From contig CAZTLA010000058.1 of NCBI GenBank assembly GCA_964614365.1, positions 1 through 17,110 on the forward strand: a stretch of 17,110 nucleotides of DNA. Reading direction: 5' to 3'. The stretch is from JACQWR01 sp964614365. Lineage in GTDB: Bacteria; Desulfobacterota; Syntrophia; Syntrophales; JACQWR01. Shown here in pieces: positions 6,349-13,224 of the stretch. A program made the translations under genes and the position numbers. The notes beneath the pieces were generated by a model, which saw nothing but the letters and a program-made list of their open reading frames with translations, was not told where the DNA came from and did not search any database. Numbering within the stretch: the first letter of the stretch is position 1; every line of letters starts with the position of its first letter.

Positions 6349-8130
6349 ATGGCGGGGAAAAGAAAAGTCGCAAGTAAGCCCAAGGTAGTGCCCACCAAGC
6401 AGCGGTGGGCGTCGGACGTGATCGTGGACATGCTGCACCGATATGAGTTGCCCTATGCGTCCATGAATCCGGGCGCAAGCTATCGGGGGCTGCACGATTC
6501 AATCGTTAATTACGGCCAGGATGTTCCCTATCTGATGCTCTGTCAGCATGAGGAAATCGCCGTGGAAATGGCTCACGGCTATGCCAAGGCATCGGGGAAA
6601 CCCATGGTGGCGATCCTCCATAACCTGGTAGGCATGCTGCATGCGACCATGGCGGTTTATTACGCCTATATTGACCGGGCGCCCATCTTTATCATCGGCG
6701 CAACCGGCCCCATGGATGAGACGAAGCGGCGTCCCCGCATCGACTGGACGCATACGGCCAACGTCCAGGGCGAAGCCTTCCGGCATTTCACGAAATGGGA
6801 CTACCAGCCGACGGTTATAGATGGCGTGCCCGAATCATTTGCCCGCGCCTACGGGGTCATGATGACGGAACCTCAGGGGCCCATCTACATGTGCTACGAC
6901 GCCTGGCTCCAGGAGGCGCCGCTCAACCATGATGTGCCGCTGCCGCCTCCGGGCGCCATGAAGGTGCCGACGCCCATGGCCGCCGATCCCGACGCGCTGG
7001 CGCAGGCGGCCGAGATGCTGGTCAAGGCAAAGCATCCCGTGATTCTTGCGGAGTTTGTAGGTCGCCAGCCGGCGGGTTACGAGGCCCTGGTAAAGCTTGC
7101 CGAGACCTTGTCCGCCCCGGTCTACGATGTGAACAGCCGCTTGAATTTCCCGGGGTGCCATCCCCTCAATCTGAGCATGACGAAAAACGTCTTCAGGAAC
7201 GCGGACCTGGTCCTCTGTCTCGATACCCGGGACTGGGAGAAGCCGACGACCGAACTCATCAGTACGACCCGCACCGTGACCAGCCTGGTGCCGAAGGGAT
7301 GTAAATGGATAGATATCGGCTTCGGCGATCTGGAGCTCAGCAGCTGGGCGATGGACTACCAGCGCCTCCTCCATGCTGACCTGCGTATTATGGCAGATAC
7401 CACCACGGCGATTCCGGCCCTGACCAAGTTGTGTCGCGGCCTGCTGGTAAAGAACCCCCGTTTGAAACCCCTGCTGGCGAAACGGTTTGCCGCGACCAAG
7501 AAGGAACATGAAGCGGTGCGGGCGAAGTGGGCCAAGGAGGCGAAGGAAGGTTGGGATTTAAGCCCCATCACCCTGCCCAGACTCGCGAGTGAGGTATGGG
7601 AGGTCATCAAGAACGAGGATTGGGTTTTAACCGCGGGCACACTGGAAGACTGGACGCGCAAGCTCTGGAACTTCGACAAGCCCTACCGTCATCCCGGCAA
7701 GTCGCTGGGAACGTCCACCCAGATCGGTATTTCCCTTGGCGTCGCCCTGGCGAACCGGGATCAAGGACGGCTGGTGGTGGATATGCAGCCGGACGGGGAC
7801 CTGATGTTTGATGCCGGTGCGCTCTGGGTGGCGGCGAAGCACAAAATTCCCATGCTCGTGGTCATGTACAACAACCGCGCCTACTTCAACGACTGGCACC
7901 ATCAGATCCGGATGGCGAAACTGCGGGGGACGCCCGAGAATCGCGCCCACATCGGCATGGATTTGTGCGATCCCGATCCCGATTTTGCCGGCCTTGCCCG
8001 GTCCATGGGCTGGTATGCGGAAGGGCCTATTGACCAGGGGAAGGATGTAAAGGCGGCGCTCAAGCGGGCGATTGCGCGGGTAAAGGCCGGCCAGCCTGCG
8101 CTCGTGGATACCATAACCCAGAAACGCTGA
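6349..8130 (+). CDS. ThDP-dependent enzyme (acetolactate synthase / benzoylformate decarboxylase-like)
   Basis: The protein is 593 aa with the full three-domain layout of the ThDP decarboxylase/synthase family. The N-terminal PYR domain carries the activating Glu68 in CQHEEIAVEMAHGYAKASG. A central domain spans about residues 205-370. The C-terminal PP domain carries the metal/ThDP site at about 481-509, ending in VVMYNNRAYFND. The usual GDG that opens this site is PDG here (Pro481-Asp482-Gly483), so the Mg-binding Asp and the NN pair remain but the first Gly is lost. A GTAAGGAGGGTGT ribosome site fits ATG 6349. Such enzymes decarboxylate 2-oxo acids or join 2-oxo acid units. The exact reaction is not assignable; the context suggests an aromatic or branched 2-oxo acid. 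The N-terminus has ~18 extra basic residues. Confidence 0.9.
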   Translation: MAGKRKVASKPKVVPTKQRWASDVIVDMLHRYELPYASMNPGASYRGLHDSIVNYGQDVPYLMLCQHEEIAVEMAHGYAKASGKPMVAILHNLVGMLHATMAVYYAYIDRAPIFIIGATGPMDETKRRPRIDWTHTANVQGEAFRHFTKWDYQPTVIDGVPESFARAYGVMMTEPQGPIYMCYDAWLQEAPLNHDVPLPPPGAMKVPTPMAADPDALAQAAEMLVKAKHPVILAEFVGRQPAGYEALVKLAETLSAPVYDVNSRLNFPGCHPLNLSMTKNVFRNADLVLCLDTRDWEKPTTELISTTRTVTSLVPKGCKWIDIGFGDLELSSWAMDYQRLLHADLRIMADTTTAIPALTKLCRGLLVKNPRLKPLLAKRFAATKKEHEAVRAKWAKEAKEGWDLSPITLPRLASEVWEVIKNEDWVLTAGTLEDWTRKLWNFDKPYRHPGKSLGTSTQIGISLGVALANRDQGRLVVDMQPDGDLMFDAGALWVAAKHKIPMLVVMYNNRAYFNDWHHQIRMAKLRGTPENRAHIGMDLCDPDPDFAGLARSMGWYAEGPIDQGKDVKAALKRAIARVKAGQPALVDTITQKR

Positions 8131-8235
8131 TCGTACGCGACAAAATAAGTCTCGAAGAGGCTTTACTTTCCGTTGCGGCTGTGACATATGAAGCAGCGCG
8201 TGAATGGTGCGCAAATTTTATTTAAGGGTGGAAAC

Positions 8236-8919
8236 ATGGAAATATTGAAATGTCCTTATTGCGATGCTCAACTTGAAGGGGGAGAAAAAAGGTGCGGTTC
8301 CTGCGGCAAGGAACTGGAAACCGGAGAGACGCAGACCGGAGAAAAGAAAGGCGGGAGTAAAATATTCGGCATCCTGGTCGTACTTTTGGTTTTGCTGGGC
8401 GGCGTCGCCCTGATGCTGTTCACCGGAGTGATTCCCAATCCTTTCATCGGTCGCGGTACGGCCGCCATCGTCAACGGGGAAAAGATTCCCTGGAAAGAAG
8501 TAGACCAGAAGGTGGAAATATACGCGAAGATTTATGCCCAGAGTGGGGCGGGGCGCGTTGATTTTTCCACTCCCGAAGGGAAAAAGATGCAGGAATCCAT
8601 CAGGCAGCAGGTTCTGAATAGCCTGATCCAGGAAAAAGTGCTTCTGACGGAAGCAAAACGGGGGAATATCACTGTTTCCCCGAAGGATATTCAGGGCCGC
8701 ATAGATTCCATCAAAACAGGGATGAAACTGTCCGACAAGGATTTCGAGACGTTCTTACAGAACCATGCCATGAATATGGATAATCTCAAAAAACGGATCG
8801 AGAATGAGCTTTTGATAAGCATGCTTGTCGAAAGGAGTGCGATGCAGAGCGGTGTGAGCCGCGAAGAGTGGTTCCGGCAACTCAATGCCAAGGCGAGTGT
8901 TAAAACGTTTCCCCGGTAA
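8236..8919 (+). CDS. zinc-ribbon / membrane anchor / SurA-N-like chaperone domain protein
   Basis: ATG 8236 follows AAGGGTGG and was preferred to the in-frame ATG at 8188, because the zinc ribbon then begins directly at the N-terminus (MEILKCPYCD). The 227-aa protein has three parts. A four-cysteine zinc ribbon (Cys6, Cys9, Cys20, Cys23) comes first. One membrane helix follows at about residues 43-64. A SurA-N-like domain then starts at AAIVNGEKIPWKEVDQKVE and runs to about residue 215, rich in charged helices. No parvulin prolyl-isomerase domain follows, unlike SurA or PrsA. The helix would place the ribbon in the cytoplasm and the chaperone-like domain in the periplasm. A role in periplasmic protein folding or export is inferred. 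It is the last + strand gene before the terminator. Confidence 0.75.
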   Translation: MEILKCPYCDAQLEGGEKRCGSCGKELETGETQTGEKKGGSKIFGILVVLLVLLGGVALMLFTGVIPNPFIGRGTAAIVNGEKIPWKEVDQKVEIYAKIYAQSGAGRVDFSTPEGKKMQESIRQQVLNSLIQEKVLLTEAKRGNITVSPKDIQGRIDSIKTGMKLSDKDFETFLQNHAMNMDNLKKRIENELLISMLVERSAMQSGVSREEWFRQLNAKASVKTFPR

Positions 8920-8941
8920 GGGAACCTTTTTCCGGCAACGC

Positions 8942-8980
8942 AAAAAACGCCCCCTCTCTATCGGAGAGGGGGCGTTTTTT
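8942..8980. terminator. bidirectional rho-independent terminator
   Basis: A perfect inverted repeat has arms 8948-8958 (CGCCCCCTCTC) and 8964-8974 (GAGAGGGGGCG) around a 5-nt loop (8959-8963). It is flanked by six A on the left (8942-8947) and six T on the right (8975-8980), so the signal works on both strands. It lies 22 bp after the SurA-N gene and 44 bp after the - strand membrane protein stop, exactly where the two convergent operons meet. Confidence 0.95.
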
Positions 8981-9024
8981 GTGGTCGGGTGCGGCAATCA
9001 TTGTTCCGGATTGTTCATCCGCCT

Positions 9025-9474
9025 TTACCCGAGTTTGTCGTGAGGTTCCTCCTCTTCTTTTATGTGCTCCACGCAGTATATCCAGACGTGGTACGTTTCC
9101 AGGCAGAGGATGGTCATACCAGCCGCAAAGACGGCCCAGAAGTTTTCATTCAGGGCGCCGGAGAAGTGATAAAAACCGTAAAAGGCGGCCAGATAGCCGA
9201 CGTGGGTTATGCCGCCGTAGCTTCCGTATCCTCCCATCATTCGAGCCAATATGAGCAGGATTGCCGAGAAGCTGTAAACGATCAATGCCGCGTTGATCAT
9301 GTTTGCAGAGGGAGGAACTCCGAGCAATTTCCGGACGTTTTCCGGAAGCGAAGGAAAAGAAGAGAAATCGCCCAGGGCGAAAATGCTGAGGACGATAAAT
9401 GCCGCTACTGCCAGGAGCATTCTGTTGAACCGGGCCTGAAGATTGGCTGTGTTTTTTCCGGCGTCTCCACGCAT
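9025..9474 (-). CDS. four-helix membrane protein, last gene of cytochrome operon
   Basis: I do not recognise a named family. The 149-aa product is hydrophobic with about four membrane segments (roughly residues 18-35, 58-79, 88-105 and 109-131). It has a Gly/Tyr-rich loop (MMGGYGSYGGITHVGY) and an acidic, charged tail ending HIKEEEEPHDKLG. Histidines at the third and fourth segments (THVGY, FYHFS, TYHVW) could bind b heme or quinone, but no known motif is matched. It lies 14 bp downstream of the heme-HAMP gene in the same operon. A role as a small membrane subunit of the quinol-oxidising complex is inferred from context alone. Confidence 0.75.
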   Translation of the reverse strand: MRGDAGKNTANLQARFNRMLLAVAAFIVLSIFALGDFSSFPSLPENVRKLLGVPPSANMINAALIVYSFSAILLILARMMGGYGSYGGITHVGYLAAFYGFYHFSGALNENFWAVFAAGMTILCLETYHVWIYCVEHIKEEEEPHDKLG

Positions 9475-9488
9475 CGGTTCATCTCTTC

Positions 9489-10316
9489 TTAGAGTTTATG
9501 TTCCTTGAGTTTTCTGAGTTCCTCGCAGGCGCTGTTCAGTTTTGCAGCCATGGTACGAAAGTTCAGAGCAAGTCGTTCGATATCACCACCACCTCCCCGG
9601 AAGCTTTGCCCGGTGTTCCCTGCCATGACCTCTTCCGTAAATTCGTTCAAGCGCTTGATGGGGTCGAAGACATTGCGTTTCAGCAGGGCAGCCACCCCCC
9701 CCACGGTCAGGATCAGAATCATGATGCTGAAAATGAACATTCTGTCGCGCATGACGGAAAGGTTTTTCGACAAGGGCGATGCAGCTACGCCGATATCGAG
9801 GGTGCCGAGAATTTTCTGTTCCGCCGTATGGATATGGCAAGCGGCGGTGTAGCATTCCGGTTCGTTGTAAACCGGCGCCGCGATGGCAAGCACTTCGCCT
9901 CCGCGCTCATTGACGAATCGGCGCGCCTGCTTCATATTGCCCAGGGTGGCAGAAGGAACGGGGCCTGTATGACACTCAACGCATCCCGCCGTTTTCTTGT
10001 CAACGAACCGGTTTACTTCGCCGTGGTGATTCGAGAACATGATCAAGCCTTTTTTATTGAAAATGCGGACATGTTCCACCCCTTCCTGCGTTCCGATATT
10101 ATCGATGATGTTTCGCAACGTCTCGCGATCGGACTTTAACATGGCGTAGCGCGTAGATTTTATGATCGTGTTCGCCTGGTTCGTTTCGTACTTAACGGCA
10201 TCGGCAATCATGTCCGCCTTCATAACCGAATAGAGGAGAATGCAGCCCACAATAACGAAACCGGTTACCGCCACCGTTACCGGCACAATAGCCCTGACAC
10301 TGATGGATTTAAGCAT
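9489..10316 (-). CDS. di-heme periplasmic sensor-like protein with HAMP domain, no output domain
   Basis: The protein is 275 aa. Membrane helix 1 (about 8-32) and helix 2 (about 192-213) enclose a ~155-residue periplasmic domain. That domain contains one standard heme-c site, CVECH at 112-116, and one expanded site, CYTAACH at 155-161 (CX4CH). The spacing and the ECYTAACHIHTAEQKILGTLDIGV context are typical of heme-containing Cache/PAS-like sensors of deltaproteobacterial kinases and chemoreceptors. A HAMP domain follows (about 211-265, with DPIKRLNEFTEEVMAGN). The chain then stops after a short coiled segment, with no kinase, methyl-accepting or cyclase domain. It has a good AGGAG ribosome site and sits 18 bp after the nonaheme gene. 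It may act as a redox sensor relaying to a separate kinase, or as a structural heme subunit (inference). Confidence 0.88.
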   Translation of the reverse strand: MLKSISVRAIVPVTVAVTGFVIVGCILLYSVMKADMIADAVKYETNQANTIIKSTRYAMLKSDRETLRNIIDNIGTQEGVEHVRIFNKKGLIMFSNHHGEVNRFVDKKTAGCVECHTGPVPSATLGNMKQARRFVNERGGEVLAIAAPVYNEPECYTAACHIHTAEQKILGTLDIGVAASPLSKNLSVMRDRMFIFSIMILILTVGGVAALLKRNVFDPIKRLNEFTEEVMAGNTGQSFRGGGGDIERLALNFRTMAAKLNSACEELRKLKEHKL

Positions 10317-10334
10317 GGGGCGCTCCTGTCGTGG

Positions 10335-11096
10335 TCACATTTTGTGACACTTGTCACAGTTTTCTTTTACCGTAAACGCTGTGCCGCCGTCATGGCAGGC
10401 GCCGCACGATTTCCCCTTTTCCATGTCTGCCATGGATATCCTCTTGTTTCCGGGGGAGGGGAGGTAAAATTTGTCATGACATTCGCCGCATTGATACATA
10501 GCCAGGTGAGCGTCGTGGCTGAACTTGACGTTGCCCGTATCTTTAACGGTGAACTCAATTTCTTTCACGGGGTGGCACTTTGCGCATTCGCCGACGCCGA
10601 AGGCATCTTTCCCGGTATGGCAGGCGCCGCAGGATTTCCCTTTTTCCATCTGCGCCATGGTCGTCCGTTTATTCGGTCCCGCCTCATACAGCCTGGGGTG
10701 ACACTGACGGCAGTCAGTGATGGCGCTATGCTTTCCATGACGGAAAGACACCGGACCGGTTTCCCTGACCTTGATGGCTACATCGCCTATCTTATGACAT
10801 TTGACGCATTCACCAATGCCGAAGGCCTTTTTCCCGTCATGACAGGCGCCGCAGGATTTCCCCTTTTCCATGTCCGCCATGGTATGCGTGACCTTTTTTT
10901 TCAAATCGAATATGGCCTTGTGACAGGACTTGCAGTTATCTTTTAATCCCTTCTGCCTGATGTGAAACTTGTGGCTGAAGATCACCTTGCCCGCTGTTTT
11001 GGTTTTGAAGTTCACATCCGGGATATCCACGGCAAATGACGCCGAAAGGATGAATAGCGCGAGAGTGCTTATGGGAAGGGCCCAACGGAATTTCAT
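10335..11096 (-). CDS. nine-heme c-type cytochrome, three c7-like triheme modules
   Basis: The 253-aa precursor has a signal peptide (about 1-22, ending SASFAVD). It carries nine CXXCH motifs at residues 55, 82, 97, 129, 156, 171, 203, 231 and 247. They fall into three repeats (about 36-101, 114-175, 188-251). Each repeat shows a (F)SH/RH...H axial-ligand segment, a CXXCH, the block M(A/E)xMEKGKSCGACH, then a CXXCH about 10 residues further on. This is the layout of tandem triheme cytochrome c7 domains, as in multi-domain c7 chains of Geobacter. It is periplasmic and probably accepts electrons from the b/c membrane complex encoded just upstream. An AGGAGG ribosome site precedes ATG 11096. It lies 18 bp after the b-cytochrome gene. 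Confidence 0.95.
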   Translation of the reverse strand: MKFRWALPISTLALFILSASFAVDIPDVNFKTKTAGKVIFSHKFHIRQKGLKDNCKSCHKAIFDLKKKVTHTMADMEKGKSCGACHDGKKAFGIGECVKCHKIGDVAIKVRETGPVSFRHGKHSAITDCRQCHPRLYEAGPNKRTTMAQMEKGKSCGACHTGKDAFGVGECAKCHPVKEIEFTVKDTGNVKFSHDAHLAMYQCGECHDKFYLPSPGNKRISMADMEKGKSCGACHDGGTAFTVKENCDKCHKM

Positions 11097-11114
11097 TATT
11101 TCCTCCTGTATGGA

Positions 11115-11750
11115 TTATTGATGCGTTACTTTTTCCCAGCCCGTCCACATGGGCTTGAAGTGGGCGAAGGGAGTGTGCCCCATGGTTGCCATGTAGATGT
11201 GCACGAAGAGAAAGGCGACGAAAGAGCAGGCGATCAGGAAGTGCGCCCCCACGAGAAGTTTTATCCCGCCGATCACGATGATCCATTCGCGTAACGGCGC
11301 CACGTTCATGAGCAGGATACCGCTGATGATGCACAACGGCAGCAGTGCGAGCATGATCGCCAGATAACTGAGCTTCTGTACGGCGTTGAACTTGTCATCC
11401 GGCGTTGCCGTGTGCGGATTCGGCCTGCCGAGGAAATAACTGAAGAAGTAAAAGAGCGCCTGCCAGACCAATCCGCGCTTGATATCATCCAGGTTGGGGA
11501 AGTACACCTTGAGCAGGTTCCCACCCACGAAAATGTAGTAAAAAAGCCAGAGAACGTAGGAGATGGAAACGGTTATTCCGGCTGTGTCGTGAAGTCGTAT
11601 GGCCGCTTTATAGGTTCCGAATATGTTTACATACTCCGGGAATCTGATCTGCAGGCCGGTAACGCAAAGAGTTACTATTCCTAACGCATTCAGCCAGTGC
11701 CAGATCCTGACCGGCATGGGGGTGAGATAGATTTGCTCTTCGTATTGCAT
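11115..11750 (-). CDS. di-heme b-type membrane cytochrome (CbcB-like)
   Basis: This 211-aa protein has about four to five membrane segments and the histidine pattern of the HyaC/FdnI/thiosulfate-reductase cytochrome b superfamily: His18 in RIWHWLNALGIVTLCVTG, His54 in RLHDTAGI, His170 in GAHFLIA and His184 in FVHIYMATMGHT. These would bind two b hemes across the inner membrane, with menaquinol as likely donor. It starts 2 bp after the heptaheme gene stop, with its ribosome site AAAGGGG lying inside that gene, so the two are translationally coupled. The order heptaheme c then b resembles the Geobacter CbcA/CbcB pair (recalled from the literature, not searched). The amphipathic loop at about residues 84-118 is cytoplasmic or peripheral. 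Confidence 0.93.
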   Translation of the reverse strand: MQYEEQIYLTPMPVRIWHWLNALGIVTLCVTGLQIRFPEYVNIFGTYKAAIRLHDTAGITVSISYVLWLFYYIFVGGNLLKVYFPNLDDIKRGLVWQALFYFFSYFLGRPNPHTATPDDKFNAVQKLSYLAIMLALLPLCIISGILLMNVAPLREWIIVIGGIKLLVGAHFLIACSFVAFLFVHIYMATMGHTPFAHFKPMWTGWEKVTHQ

Positions 11751-11752
11751 GG

Positions 11753-12808
11753 TCAGTGCCCCTTTCTTCTCTTTATGGTGAGTATTCTGAACGTGCCGTG
11801 AACGATGGGCACCAGGAGTCCGCTTGCAACGATGATTGCTCCCAATATATTCAAGGTGGCGCTTCTCGTGGAACCCAACATGTAAAAATCCGGAGTTCCG
11901 TAAAGCATGTCGAGAATGGCGCCTTTTTCAACGGGCAGCCTTGTGTACGTGCCGTTTTTGTCAGGGAACGCGAGGTAGCTCGTTTGCATGGCTTTCGGAC
12001 CGGATGCATGACAGAATGTGCAGTCCCAGCGGTTATCCAGGATTTGGTAACTGTGGGTTGCCGTTTCAGGCGTCATCATACCCCAGAGACGCAAGTCTCG
12101 GTAACGGGCGCTGCGGTTAAATATCTTCAGCTCATCGAGAGAAATGAAATTATTGCCGTCGGTATCCACCAGCGCCGCAATGTTCTTCCCCGTCGGCAGC
12201 AGCCGGACCAATTCCCCGTAGCGCGCCGGTTCGAAATCATTGTGCGGTTTTCCTTTTTCCTGCTTTTCTATATAAAGGGTGATGACGTAGTTCTTTGATC
12301 CTGTATGGCACGTGATGCAGGGCAATGCGTCGATGTGCAGCGCCGCCTGGGGCAGCCACTTGGAGTGGCCGGTCAGGGTTTTTGTATCATCGTGGCATTT
12401 GGTGCACTGGGTATTAATGTCGCGTCCCGATACCGCCAGCAAGGGCTTTGCCGCATGCGGGTTGTGACAATCGGCGCACCGGGCGTTATTGCCGTGCAGG
12501 CTGTTTGCATATTCCTCATAAACGGGGGCATGACATTCTTTGCAGTTTGCCCGTGACGGTCTGAAGCCGTCCACGGGATGCCGCTTGCTTACCTTGCTGT
12601 GACAAGAGGTGCAGCCGATAATTTCGTGAGAGGTTCCTGCGAATTTATCCGGATCTATGTAGAGGAGGCCGCCCCCTTTCGCGATGATGGCCTTATTGCT
12701 GTGGCATTGGGTGCAGCGGGAATTTTCCCCTGCCGAAGCCGATACCGTGGTTGCTGACATAAATGCCACGAGGAGAAGAACGATTAGCGCTCTGGTAGGG
12801 ACTCTCAA
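11753..12808 (-). CDS. membrane-anchored seven-heme c-type cytochrome with EF-hand loop (CbcA-like)
   Basis: The 351-aa precursor begins at TTG 12808, 8 nt after AAGGAGG; no ATG fits. A signal peptide covers about 1-26. Seven CXXCH motifs start at residues 32, 66, 89, 111, 135, 164 and 263. Between hemes 6 and 7, DTDGNNFISLDE (215-226) matches a calcium EF-hand loop (ligand positions Asp, Asp, Asn, Phe, Ser, Glu). A C-terminal helix (about 318-343, with His337) anchors the protein, leaving the hemes in the periplasm. It is the first gene of the operon, and its b-type partner follows after 2 bp. Together they probably oxidise menaquinol and pass electrons to the nonaheme cytochrome. The family resemblance is to Geobacter CbcA, which I recall as also having seven hemes. 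Confidence 0.93.
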   Translation of the reverse strand: MRVPTRALIVLLLVAFMSATTVSASAGENSRCTQCHSNKAIIAKGGGLLYIDPDKFAGTSHEIIGCTSCHSKVSKRHPVDGFRPSRANCKECHAPVYEEYANSLHGNNARCADCHNPHAAKPLLAVSGRDINTQCTKCHDDTKTLTGHSKWLPQAALHIDALPCITCHTGSKNYVITLYIEKQEKGKPHNDFEPARYGELVRLLPTGKNIAALVDTDGNNFISLDELKIFNRSARYRDLRLWGMMTPETATHSYQILDNRWDCTFCHASGPKAMQTSYLAFPDKNGTYTRLPVEKGAILDMLYGTPDFYMLGSTRSATLNILGAIIVASGLLVPIVHGTFRILTIKRRKGH

Positions 12809-12926
12809 AATGTATTCCTCCTTGTGATGGGTGAGGTTAGCCGGCTGGACCGGTTCGTGCGTGGACTATTTCCCCGGTTATAATTACTCAGTATCACCCC
12901 CTTCTCTTGCCTGTTGTCTTATCACA

Positions 12927-12956
12927 GAATGCAGCAATTGTGAATGCAGCAATTGT
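12927..12956. repeat. 15-bp tandem duplication at the sigma-54 -12 element
   Basis: The 15-bp unit GAATGCAGCAATTGT occurs at 12927-12941 and again at 12942-12956, directly adjacent and identical. The second copy supplies the -12 part and spacer of the sigma-54 promoter. The first repeats that -12 sequence downstream, but without a GG at the matching -24 position. Confidence 0.9.
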
Positions 12957-12960
12957 GCCA
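12945..12960 (-). promoter_or_regulatory. sigma-54 (-24/-12) promoter of cytochrome operon
   Basis: Read on the - strand the site is TGGCACAATTGCTGCA. It matches the RpoN consensus TGGCAC-R-N4-TTGCA with a single mismatch (C for the first T of the -12 box) and with GG and GC exactly 10 nt apart. Transcription would start near 12934, giving a leader of about 125 nt before the TTG start at 12808. An NtrC-type activator gene lies 2 kb away, which supports the assignment. Confidence 0.85.
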
Positions 12961-13061
12961 CGGGTTAAATGAGCGGGCAGATAACTCATCACCTTGTGTT
13001 TGCTAATTTCAGGGGAAAAGAGCAAGAGGAGTTCTTGTCTACGGTATTACGGTATTAAGGT

Positions 13062-13100
13062 GTTTCTCTGCGACCGGGAGGGGGCCGGCCGCAGAGAAAC
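13062..13100. promoter_or_regulatory. 16-bp inverted repeat, possible enhancer or weak terminator
   Basis: The arms GTTTCTCTGCGACCGG (13062-13077) and CCGGCCGCAGAGAAAC (13085-13100) pair with one mismatch around a 7-nt loop. No T-run follows on either strand. It lies about 130-165 bp upstream of the predicted start from the sigma-54 promoter, the usual distance of an activator-binding enhancer. It also follows the small-protein operon end (13225), so a terminator or RNA-stabilising role is the alternative. Confidence 0.5.
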
Positions 13101-13224
13101 GGGGGAGAGGTGAGAGTACCAGCGGCGATGCTTGTTTACTGAGGCGATCATAAGGGTTCGGGCAGCGGTCCCGTCGTCGGGATGTCCTGCCCGGCGAAAG
13201 GGGGCTTTATTCCCTGGCGACCTT

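Larger units (their letters stand above)
12809..13224. other. intergenic control region of cytochrome operon
   Basis: This 416-bp stretch has no convincing gene. Read on the - strand it holds, in order, the end of the small membrane-protein operon, a 16-bp inverted repeat (13062-13100), an 8-bp tandem ACGGTATT (13041-13048 and 13049-13056), and the sigma-54 promoter at 12945-12960. It ends with a leader of about 125 nt and the AAGGAGG ribosome site (12817-12823) of the heptaheme gene. Confidence 0.7.

Noticed and set aside
8150..8190. TTTACT...CATATG as a promoter for the zinc-ribbon/SurA-N gene
   Set aside because: The spacing is 17 bp but the -10 matches only three of six bases; too weak to list.
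12304..12320. TGGCAC followed by a GC, resembling a + strand sigma-54 site
   Set aside because: It lies inside the heptaheme coding region, where CXXCH codons generate TGGCAC on the opposite strand, and the GG-GC spacing is 8 instead of 10 nt.
13062..13100. Inverted repeat as a rho-independent terminator
   Set aside because: Neither strand has a T-run after the stem, so it is not called a terminator; kept as a possible enhancer or RNA-stabilising hairpin.
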